Shown here: positions 34,947-42,550 of the stretch, piece by piece
How positions within the stretch are numbered: position 1 is the stretch's first letter
How the letters are laid out: every line of letters begins with the position of its first letter
Assembly: GCA_015069605.1 (NCBI GenBank)
Contig: SVII01000008.1
Span: forward strand, 1-64,000
From: Clostridiales bacterium
GTDB lineage: Bacteria > Bacillota > Clostridia > Christensenellales > Borkfalkiaceae
Length of the DNA: 64,000 nt
Reading direction: 5' to 3'
Position numbers and translations under genes: made by a program
Notes under the pieces: model-generated
Told to the model about the DNA's origin: nothing
Database searches by the model: none
Seen by the model: the letters and a program-made list of their open reading frames with translations, nothing else

Positions 34947-37900
34947 ATGAAAACAAGTTCCAAACTTCGCAAGAAACAACTTCTTGCTCTTTTCTTATCG
35001 GTGATGATGACGTCCTCGTTGGCAGCGCTCGCTTCCTGTACGGACGACGAAAAAACCGATTCCTCTTCCACTTCCTCCTCTTCGGCAGCTCCTGAAGAAG
35101 AAGTGGATACCGGTATCATTAAGAACGCACACTTTAAAACGTTCAACACCAACGGCGGCTTAAACGTAATCGGTACGTCCGTTACGGGCTGGACGCGTTC
35201 GGCTGGCAGCGCAAACTCGTCTAAATCGGCAAGCGGTATCGTTGATACTTCCAAGTGGGATGACATGACGACGAACGCCGTCGAAGATCCTTCCAAGTTG
35301 TCCGATAAAGACGCGGAAGATAAATGGGCTACGCTTACGACGAAGGACAAGCTCGAATTTTATGAGGCTTGGAAAGACGCGAACCCTAAAAAGACGATTT
35401 CCAAGGAATTAAAAGATTTCTATCAATCGTTTAACGTGGACGCGGAAGATCTTCCTACGTGTAAAAATCCTGGCGTTGCGCCTGACTCTAAAGACTCCAA
35501 TGTCTTGATGATCCACAACAACTACTACACCTCTTCCTATAAAGGACTTGGTACGGCGCAGAAATACACCGCTTCTTCCACCGTTACGGTAAAAGCGGGT
35601 ACGTCCGCAGAATTCTCCGTTTGGGTGAGAACGAGCGACCTTGAATGCGCTACGACGGAAGGTAAAGATCCTCAACCCGCAGTAGATAAGGGCGCATATA
35701 TCAGCGTTGCGCACACCGTCGGCGGTAAATCCATGGACGCGTTTGAAATCAAAAATATTCAGACGGACGAATGGACGCAGTATTCCTTCTATTTGCAGGG
35801 TGCTTCCAACGTAGATACGACCTTCACCGTTTCCTTGGGTCTTGGTCAAGGTACGACGTCCGACCGTTTGGAATACGTAAACGGTTATGCATTCTTTGAC
35901 GATATCGAATGCAACACCATCTCCAACGCAACCTATGCTGAAAAAGTAGAGGGTATCGCGGAAGAATACGTGATGGGCTTTGAATCCGCGGCGGAAGACA
36001 AAGTGTTCACCTATTCGGCAGATATGCAAAAGGTTTACGCGCTTGATTTCTTCGGTGGCTTTGAAGCGTACGGTGATTTCCTCACCGCAGGTTTCGACAT
36101 CGCGGCTACGACGGAAAAATCCACGAGCGGTAAAAAGACCTACACGGCAGCTGCTGGCGTAGAAGGCACGGAAGTGTTCAAGGCTTTGCAACCTGGTTTC
36201 AACGTTGGCAACGACCTTACGAACAGCAAAGTGTATTCCAACACCGAACTTAAAGCGGCTACCGACGAATACGTGCAGAAAGTTTACAATAACTACTTTG
36301 CAGACGGCAAGTATTTGAACGGCGAAAATGAAAACATTCTCCTTTTGATCAGCTCGGAAGGCGCGGCGTACACGGCAACGAATAAGACGACCTTCACGTT
36401 GGACGCTTACAACCCCGACGACGAAAACGCAAAGAACTTCTACGCGATTTCCTTCTTCGTGAAGACGTCGGATATGCAAGGCGTGACGGGCGCAGGTGTG
36501 ACCCTTAACGAACTTGACGAAAAAGGCGAAATCATCAACAAGACCTCTATCTCCTCTATCGATACGACGTCGCTTTCGAAAGTGGACATCAACGAAGAGA
36601 CGAAAGATATTTACGACGGTTGGCAGCAATGCGTATTCTTCGTTTCCAACGAAACGGATGCAGCAAAGACCTTCTCCCTCTCCTTCACCTACGGGCCTAC
36701 GGGCGTTGTTAGCACGACGAAGACTTCCTATTATGCAGGCTTCGCGGCATTCGCAGGTTTTGAACAGAGCGTGATGACAGAAAAAGAATTCGCAAGCGCA
36801 ACGAGCGGCACGTACACCAAGACGGTTTCCCTCACGGGCGTGGAAGAAGAAAAGACGGGTGACAGCGGTTTCGACGCTACGAGCGGTACTTCCGATCCCA
36901 ACCGTACGATTGAAAAAGGTTTCGCAACGCTTAAAAATTACAAGGGCGTTTACAGCGACAGCGCATACGTTTCCAACGGTACGGACACCGCTGTGAACCA
37001 GTTGGCAACCGCAGGTCTTTTCAATAAAGAATACGTAACCATCGAAAACGAAAACGGCGAAAAAGTTGAAAACGCAGACTACAAGGCAGTTCTTGAAAAG
37101 CTCGGCGCAACGACTTGGGAAGAAGCGTTCGGCAACGCAACGCAACCCGTTGTTATTTATAATGAAGCAGCAGGCAAATCCTATGGTTTCATCGGCGCGG
37201 CTACGACGATTGCGGCAAACAGCTACAAGACGATTTCCCTCCGCGTGAAAGTTAGCGAAGGTTCTACGGCGTTCGTATATCTTATGGATATGGAAGACGA
37301 TACGCATCAAAAGAAACTTGCAATCTCCAACAAACTCACCTACTGGTATGACGATGAAGGCAACGTTTGCGCGAAGGATCCTTCCGACGAACACTTCAAC
37401 GCGAAATATGACGTAGCATTTAAGTTGCAGGCAAACGGCTTGTACACAGTCAACCCCGTATGGAACGCTGAAACGAAGAGCGGTTTGGACGAAAAGGCAT
37501 ACTATGCAAACCTCTCCGCTTATGAAGTGAAAGGCACTGACCTTGTGATCGCTGAAGGCGGCGCAAGCTATGATTACAACGGCGAATACAAAAACGACGG
37601 TATGGACGGCATCGCATTCTACGGCTATAACGCAGAAGCAAAAACCGCATACGCATACCCCGTTGGTACGGAAAACAACGTTGTTGTTACCGATTTCTCG
37701 AAAGTAGCTGCTCTTGCTCCTCGTACGACGACGGAAAACAGCAAAGACTTGGTATTTGAAATCGGCGCAACGAACGGCGAATGGGCAACCGTAACCTTCT
37801 ATCTCCACACCGGTGACACCGAAAAGAATTACCGTTTGGAAATTTGGAGCGGCGCTCGTGACGGCGAAACCACCGCAGGTTACGTAATGTTCGACAGCAA

Positions 37901-38399
37901 CAAACCCGCAGACGTTGATGCAACGTCGTTTGCAAACCTTATCGATCTTCGTAAAGATGACGTTACCGAAGAGAATAAGTTTGAAGGTGCGTTCTCCTTC
38001 TACGACAGCGCGAAATATCTCCGTTACGACGAAACGCTCGACGTAAACGGCGTAGGCAATTCTTATGAAAGCTATCTCCCCTCCGCTTACACTTCGGGTA
38101 TCGCTTACTTGAAATATGTAGGCGTGGAAGGTTATGAAATGTATGCTGACTATTCCTTGTCCGAAGTTACCGTAACTCCTGACGTGGAAGAAGAGGATAC
38201 GACAACGGAAGAAGAAGACGAACACAATCACGAAGGCGAAACCAACTTTGGTTTGTTGTTCAGCTCGATCGCAGTTGCAGTTGTTCTTGTGTTGGCAGTT
38301 GCGAGCATCATCGTTCGTAAGATCGTTGAAGCGTCCCGCAAAAAGAAGGGCGCACAGGCTCGTAAAGCTGAAAGAAAAGCAAAAAAATCGGATAAATAA
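34947..38399 (+). CDS. Very large surface lipoprotein with C-terminal membrane anchor
   Basis: 1150 residues. Signal peptide and lipobox LASC (Cys31); Ser/Thr/Glu spacer; several long beta-rich regions with repeated features (KTISLRVKVSEGSTAFVYL, VTFYLHTGDTEKNYRLEIWSG, SAEFSVWVRTSDL) that look like carbohydrate-binding-type jelly rolls; an acidic His-containing stretch (EEEDTTTEEEDEHNHEGE); a membrane segment (about 1101-1123) and a basic 27-residue tail. Codon use is notably uniform (GCG, ACG, CTT, TTC), as in highly expressed genes. I do not recognise a named family. Both an N-terminal lipid anchor and a C-terminal membrane segment are present. Confidence 0.85.
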   Translation: MKTSSKLRKKQLLALFLSVMMTSSLAALASCTDDEKTDSSSTSSSSAAPEEEVDTGIIKNAHFKTFNTNGGLNVIGTSVTGWTRSAGSANSSKSASGIVDTSKWDDMTTNAVEDPSKLSDKDAEDKWATLTTKDKLEFYEAWKDANPKKTISKELKDFYQSFNVDAEDLPTCKNPGVAPDSKDSNVLMIHNNYYTSSYKGLGTAQKYTASSTVTVKAGTSAEFSVWVRTSDLECATTEGKDPQPAVDKGAYISVAHTVGGKSMDAFEIKNIQTDEWTQYSFYLQGASNVDTTFTVSLGLGQGTTSDRLEYVNGYAFFDDIECNTISNATYAEKVEGIAEEYVMGFESAAEDKVFTYSADMQKVYALDFFGGFEAYGDFLTAGFDIAATTEKSTSGKKTYTAAAGVEGTEVFKALQPGFNVGNDLTNSKVYSNTELKAATDEYVQKVYNNYFADGKYLNGENENILLLISSEGAAYTATNKTTFTLDAYNPDDENAKNFYAISFFVKTSDMQGVTGAGVTLNELDEKGEIINKTSISSIDTTSLSKVDINEETKDIYDGWQQCVFFVSNETDAAKTFSLSFTYGPTGVVSTTKTSYYAGFAAFAGFEQSVMTEKEFASATSGTYTKTVSLTGVEEEKTGDSGFDATSGTSDPNRTIEKGFATLKNYKGVYSDSAYVSNGTDTAVNQLATAGLFNKEYVTIENENGEKVENADYKAVLEKLGATTWEEAFGNATQPVVIYNEAAGKSYGFIGAATTIAANSYKTISLRVKVSEGSTAFVYLMDMEDDTHQKKLAISNKLTYWYDDEGNVCAKDPSDEHFNAKYDVAFKLQANGLYTVNPVWNAETKSGLDEKAYYANLSAYEVKGTDLVIAEGGASYDYNGEYKNDGMDGIAFYGYNAEAKTAYAYPVGTENNVVVTDFSKVAALAPRTTTENSKDLVFEIGATNGEWATVTFYLHTGDTEKNYRLEIWSGARDGETTAGYVMFDSNKPADVDATSFANLIDLRKDDVTEENKFEGAFSFYDSAKYLRYDETLDVNGVGNSYESYLPSAYTSGIAYLKYVGVEGYEMYADYSLSEVTVTPDVEEEDTTTEEEDEHNHEGETNFGLLFSSIAVAVVLVLAVASIIVRKIVEASRKKKGAQARKAERKAKKSDK

Positions 38400-38412
38400 T
38401 CGATAATATGCA

Positions 38413-38445
38413 ACCCACCGAGTACGTTTGCTCGGTGGGTTTTCT
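38413..38445 (+). terminator. Terminator after the large lipoprotein
   Basis: ACCCACCGAG pairs perfectly with CTCGGTGGGT, then T-rich. Confidence 0.88.
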
Positions 38446-38472
38446 TTGTATATTGTATAGGAAAATTACAGC

Positions 38473-38508
38473 AAAAAAGCCAAGGTTATATCGCCTTGGC
38501 TTTTATTT
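38473..38508. terminator. Terminator after the RsmF-like gene
   Basis: GCCAAGG (38479-38485) pairs with CCTTGGC (38494-38500) with A-run and T-run at the ends. Confidence 0.8.
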
Positions 38509-38517
38509 TATATTTCA

Positions 38518-39825
38518 TTAACGCAACGTAGTCAAACGTAGTGCTTTGGGTAGATGGTTTTTCAACGTTCCGCTCACAACCTTACCCAAGCCTATGGGAA
38601 AGCCCTGTACGCAGACCATACACCAGCCGTTTTCGTTTTCACAATCCACCGTTTCACCGCGCAAGTATTTTTCCAATCTAGAATCGGTCGTTTGCAGATC
38701 CAAAACGTTTTTACACTCCTCTTTCTTTGCACACATAACTAAGGAATGCGAGGGTTCAAATCTACCGTTTTTCACTTCACCAAGCCGCACGCCTACGCGC
38801 AGGACTTGGATATTTTTCCAATCGAATACGTCCTCAGGAAGATCGTACACAATACCGCTTACCTCATGTAAACGATTAGCAAATTTTTCTTTAAAGAATG
38901 TTTTTTCAAAATCACGATAAGCTTTTTGCCCGTCGCTAGTTACGCTTTGTTTGATAGGACGAAGATAAGACGTTTCCGCTTCCCCGACTTTTTCAAATAC
39001 AGCCGCGAAATGCCCTTCACCCGCGACTTTATGCGGATATAATTTCTCTTGTTTTATCAGCCGCATTTCAGGATGATTTTGCAGATAATCGCGTACCTGC
39101 CCCTCATCTTCCTCGGTTGCAAAGGTACAAGTAGAGTACGCCAACCGACCGCCGCGGCGCAACATTTTCGTCGCTTCGTTTAAAATATGCTTTTGCCTTT
39201 CGGCGCACATGGTTACGTTTTCTTCACTCCATTCCCCAAGTGCTTCTTCAGCATTTTTTCGGAACATACCTTCCCCAGAGCAAGGCGCGTCCACCAAAAT
39301 TTTATCAAAATATCCCGCAAATTTCGCGGACAATTTTTCAGGCAATTCACTGGTAACCACTGCGTTTTTGATACCCATTCGCTCCACGTTTTGCGAAAGG
39401 ATCTTCGCGCGGGATAACACGGGTTCGTTCAAAACGACAATCCCCTTGCCGTCCATTTTACAAGCCAACTGCGTCCCTTTGCCGCCGGGAGCGGAACAAA
39501 GATCCAACACTTTCTCATACGGCTGCACGTCCAAAAGCGGCGCGGCGCACATCGCGGACGGTTCTTGGGAATAGAAAACTCCCGCCGCATGAAAAGGCGA
39601 ACCGCCTAGCTTTTCCTCATCCGTATAATAGCCGTTTTCCTCCCACGCCACAGGCGCACCCAAGAAGGGTAAAACCGCTTTCAACGCGTACATACCCCCT
39701 TTCAATGGGTTCAATCGCACCCCTTTGAACGGCTTATTTTCATATACGGCAAAAAAAGCCTCCCACTCCGATTCGGGAAGCTGTTTTTTCATGTTTTCTA
39801 TAAATTTTTCAGGCAAACGATACAT
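38518..39825 (-). CDS. RsmF-type rRNA (cytosine-C5)-methyltransferase
   Basis: 435 residues of the NOL1/NOP2/Sun family, which methylates C5 of rRNA cytosines. SAM-binding motif VLDLCSAPGGKGTQLACKM, catalytic Cys motifs DAPCSGEGMFRKN and AYSTCTFATEEDEGQV, and a C-terminal PUA-like module (RGETVDCENENGWCMVCVQGFPIGLGKVV in outline). The N-terminal cap is short. Orthologues are annotated as RsmF or YebU-like; the exact target base is not certain. Confidence 0.9.
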   Translation of the reverse strand: MYRLPEKFIENMKKQLPESEWEAFFAVYENKPFKGVRLNPLKGGMYALKAVLPFLGAPVAWEENGYYTDEEKLGGSPFHAAGVFYSQEPSAMCAAPLLDVQPYEKVLDLCSAPGGKGTQLACKMDGKGIVVLNEPVLSRAKILSQNVERMGIKNAVVTSELPEKLSAKFAGYFDKILVDAPCSGEGMFRKNAEEALGEWSEENVTMCAERQKHILNEATKMLRRGGRLAYSTCTFATEEDEGQVRDYLQNHPEMRLIKQEKLYPHKVAGEGHFAAVFEKVGEAETSYLRPIKQSVTSDGQKAYRDFEKTFFKEKFANRLHEVSGIVYDLPEDVFDWKNIQVLRVGVRLGEVKNGRFEPSHSLVMCAKKEECKNVLDLQTTDSRLEKYLRGETVDCENENGWCMVCVQGFPIGLGKVVSGTLKNHLPKALRLTTLR

Positions 39826-39860
39826 ACAATACCTCTTAACGCCTTTTCTCTTTTTCGTAT

Positions 39861-40829
39861 TTACGCGTTTTCGGAAATCCCCAAAAATGCTTCAAATTCC
39901 GCGGTGGTCAATACGCGTGCTTTCGTTTCTTGCGCCGATTTCAAACGCTGACCTCCTTCCCCTTCACAATATACGTAAAAATCACATTCCTCCGCGTGGG
40001 AAGTGAAGAATGCCGCCTGCGCAAACGCCGCTTTTAACAAACGTTTAGACAAGGGCAAATCAATTTCTAACGGATGCGAAAAACATACCGAGCGATTTTT
40101 CAAAAGTCCGTCTTTGGCGCGACGGCGCTTTTCACGATCGGCAAAATTATGAAATTCCACTTTCAAACGCTCACGTTCTTCCTTGCGTTTTTCCTGTTCC
40201 GCTTTGTATAGTATTTGCGCCTTGGAACTCGGCGGCGTAATCTCGTAATTTTCTATTTTTCCAAGCTGAATTTCGTATTTATTTAACAGCTTCTCTAATC
40301 CCAACCATTCTTCTTTACATAAAGCTTCGGCAATCCGCATCGTCGCGTACGCGTCGTCCACCGCGCGGTGCGCCACAAACGTTACACCCAGCTCCTCTGC
40401 AATCGAACCCAACCCAAATTGTCGAGAAAATTCGTTGACACGATTCATGTACAAAAATTGCGTGTCCGCGAACTCAAAACAAAAAGAAGGCAAAGAAAAG
40501 CGTTTGCTTTCCAAATTGAGATATTTAACGTCGTTCATCGTGGCGTGTCCTACCACCAACGTGTCCTTATCCTGCAAAAGTGAGTAAATTTTTTCCGATT
40601 TCTCGATGAAGGTGGGATAATTTTTAAAATCCGCGTATTTGTATGGCAAAACCAACCCCTGCGTACCCTTGCGGTCGGTGAGGTGAAAACTGCCCTGCGG
40701 ATTGATCAAAATATCATCCTTTTCCAAGATATTAAATTTTTCGTCCGTCAAGCAATACCCAAACGCGCAAATCTTCGCCGCGTTTTTGGATACTACCGAA
40801 CATTCAATATCGAAAAATAAATACTTCAT
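39861..40829 (-). CDS. DnaQ-like 3'-5' exonuclease with C-terminal BRCT-like region
   Basis: 322 residues. DEDDh exonuclease: ExoI FFDIECSVV, ExoII VVGHATMNDVKYL, ExoIII HRAVDDAYATMRIA. A Lys/Glu/Arg-rich helical linker follows (about 205-245), then a region with BRCT features (VCFSHPLE, CEGEGGQRL, VLTTAEFEAFLGI). Clostridia often carry such separate exonucleases whose role in proofreading or repair is unsettled. Monocistronic by spacing. Confidence 0.85.
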   Translation of the reverse strand: MKYLFFDIECSVVSKNAAKICAFGYCLTDEKFNILEKDDILINPQGSFHLTDRKGTQGLVLPYKYADFKNYPTFIEKSEKIYSLLQDKDTLVVGHATMNDVKYLNLESKRFSLPSFCFEFADTQFLYMNRVNEFSRQFGLGSIAEELGVTFVAHRAVDDAYATMRIAEALCKEEWLGLEKLLNKYEIQLGKIENYEITPPSSKAQILYKAEQEKRKEERERLKVEFHNFADREKRRRAKDGLLKNRSVCFSHPLEIDLPLSKRLLKAAFAQAAFFTSHAEECDFYVYCEGEGGQRLKSAQETKARVLTTAEFEAFLGISENA

Positions 40830-40842
40830 AATACTTGATAAA

Positions 40843-40870
40843 GGAACGGTTTTTTTCGCCGTTCCCTTTT
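40843..40870. terminator. Hairpin between serS and the exonuclease gene
   Basis: GGAACGG (40843-40849) pairs with CCGTTCC (40859-40865), with the T-run on the plus strand. It could be a weak leader hairpin for the exonuclease gene instead. Confidence 0.4.
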
Positions 40871-40919
40871 GCTTTTTTATTTAAATTTTATCGGTTCAAC
40901 TGAACCCATCCCCCGCCAA

Positions 40920-41058
40920 ATATTCACCGTTAAAACGCGGAGATACAAGCAAGACAAGAAAGGCGCGGCTTTATCGCAGGGAGCGTACAAAACGTACGTG
41001 ACCAAGATAAAACGCAAGCCTGCCGACGTATTGCGCCGTATATACGCGTTTCGCTCGT
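40920..41058. other. Unassigned intergenic block after serS
   Basis: Balanced-composition DNA unlike the AT-rich spacers nearby. The plus strand has an open frame from 40869 (68 codons, no ribosome site) with a basic, protein-like reading (RRYKQDKKGAALSQG). Short hairpins such as GTAC-AAAAC-GTAC occur. It may be a repeat or gene remnant. Confidence 0.3.
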
Positions 41059-42348
41059 TTAATTCTTTGGACTAATAACGGACTTGCCTCCCATATAAGG
41101 TCTCAACGCTTCGGGAATTGTTACGCTGCCGTCTGCCTGCAAATGATTTTCAATGAATGCAATCAACATACGAGGAGGGGCAACTACCGTGTTGTTCAAC
41201 GTGTGCGCAAGTTTGGTCTTGCCATCGTCGTCTTTATAACGAATGGACAAGCGTCTTGCCTGCGCGTCCGTAAGATTGGAACACGAACCCACTTCAAAAT
41301 ATTTCTTTTGACGAGGACTCCAAGCCTCTACGTCACAACTCTTATACTTCAAATCCGCCAAATCGCCCGAACAGCAACCAAGCTGTCTTACGGGAATATC
41401 CAACGAACGGAACAATTCGACCGTATAGCTCCACAATTTTTCGTACCATTCGTCGCTTTCTTCAGGACGGCAAACAACGATCATTTCCTGCTTTTCGAAC
41501 TGGTGGATACGGTAAATACCGCGTTCCTCGATCCCGTGTGCGCCCTTTTCCTTTCTAAAACAAGGCGAATAGCTGGTGAGCGTCAAAGGCAATTTCTTGC
41601 CGTCGATGATTTGACCCATATATCTGCCGATCATGGAATGTTCGGACGTACCGATCAAGTATAAATCTTCCCCTTCGATCTTGTACATCATGTTTTCCAT
41701 TTCGTCAAAGCTCATAACGCCCGAAACAACGTCGCCGTGGATCATGTAAGGGGGAATTACGTACGTAAAGCCCTTTTCGATCATGAAATCACGCGCATAG
41801 GTAAGCACTGCGGAATGCAAACGCGCAATATCACCCGTCAAATAATAGAAACCTTGCCCAGAAGTACGGCGCGCGGAATCCACGTCAATACCATCCAACT
41901 TTTCCAAAATATCCAAATGGTAAGGCACTTCAAATTCGGGAACGATTGCTTCGCCAAAACGTTGCAATTCCACGTTTTCCTCGTCGTTTTTACCCAAAGG
42001 TACGTCGGGGGCGATAATGTTCGGAATGCTCATCATAGCTTTTTTCAAAGCTGCGTCCGTTTCTTCGTTTTCCTTTTCAATAGCAATCAATCTGTCCGCA
42101 TCCGCTTTTACTTGCGCCTTTACTGCTTCCGCTTCCTCTTTTTTGCCTTCTTTCATCAACATACCCACTTGTTTGGAAAGCGTGTTACGCGCTGCGCGCA
42201 AAGCATCGCCCTCAGCGATCAACGCACGGCGTTTTGCGTCCAATTCCAACACTTCGTCTACAAGAGCAAGTTTATGGTCTTGGAATTTTTTACGAATGTT
42301 TTCCTTTACAAGTTCCGGATTGGTACGGATAAGATTGATATCGATCAT
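41059..42348 (-). CDS. serS: Seryl-tRNA synthetase
   Basis: Charges tRNA-Ser with serine. 429 residues: N-terminal helical hairpin for tRNA binding (about 25-105), then class II core with motif 2 (YSPCFRKEKGAHGIEERGIYRIHQF, in outline) and motif 3 (NNTVVAPPRMLIAFIEN). GAGGTGA precedes the ATG. No T-box leader is seen in the short upstream region; a GCAAG/CTTGC hairpin (42366-42379) is in the leader instead. Confidence 0.97.
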   Translation of the reverse strand: MIDINLIRTNPELVKENIRKKFQDHKLALVDEVLELDAKRRALIAEGDALRAARNTLSKQVGMLMKEGKKEEAEAVKAQVKADADRLIAIEKENEETDAALKKAMMSIPNIIAPDVPLGKNDEENVELQRFGEAIVPEFEVPYHLDILEKLDGIDVDSARRTSGQGFYYLTGDIARLHSAVLTYARDFMIEKGFTYVIPPYMIHGDVVSGVMSFDEMENMMYKIEGEDLYLIGTSEHSMIGRYMGQIIDGKKLPLTLTSYSPCFRKEKGAHGIEERGIYRIHQFEKQEMIVVCRPEESDEWYEKLWSYTVELFRSLDIPVRQLGCCSGDLADLKYKSCDVEAWSPRQKKYFEVGSCSNLTDAQARRLSIRYKDDDGKTKLAHTLNNTVVAPPRMLIAFIENHLQADGSVTIPEALRPYMGGKSVISPKN

Positions 42349-42409
42349 CGTGTCACCTCTTTGTTTGCAAGTTTTGCTTGCTTTTCGGTTTCTTTATATT
42401 TTTTCTTTT

Positions 42410-42438
42410 ATTATACAACTTTTCTTTCTCAAAAGCAA
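42410..42438 (-). promoter_or_regulatory. serS promoter
   Basis: On the minus strand TTGCTT (42433-42438), 17-bp spacer, TATAAT (42410-42415). Confidence 0.7.
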
Positions 42439-42488
42439 TTAATTGTCCGCAGTCCTTGTCAAATTCTTGTGAAATTTCCGCAAAAACC

Positions 42489-42517
42489 TTGTATTTTCGC
42501 GCCTCGTATGCTATAAT
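42489..42517 (+). promoter_or_regulatory. Promoter of the P-type ATPase gene
   Basis: TTGTAT (42489-42494), 17-bp spacer, TATAAT (42512-42517), with a TG one base before the -10 (extended -10). Confidence 0.7.
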
Positions 42518-42550
42518 ATAAGTAACTTTATAATACGGAAGTATGCCCTT

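Noticed and set aside
35409..38231. 940-codon open frame opposite the 1150-residue gene
   Set aside because: It mirrors the strong codon bias of the real gene, has no ribosome site and its translation is Phe/Val/Arg-rich with no domain.
42349..42550. T-box leader for serS
   Set aside because: No specifier loop or conserved antiterminator sequence; only a short hairpin and a plain promoter.
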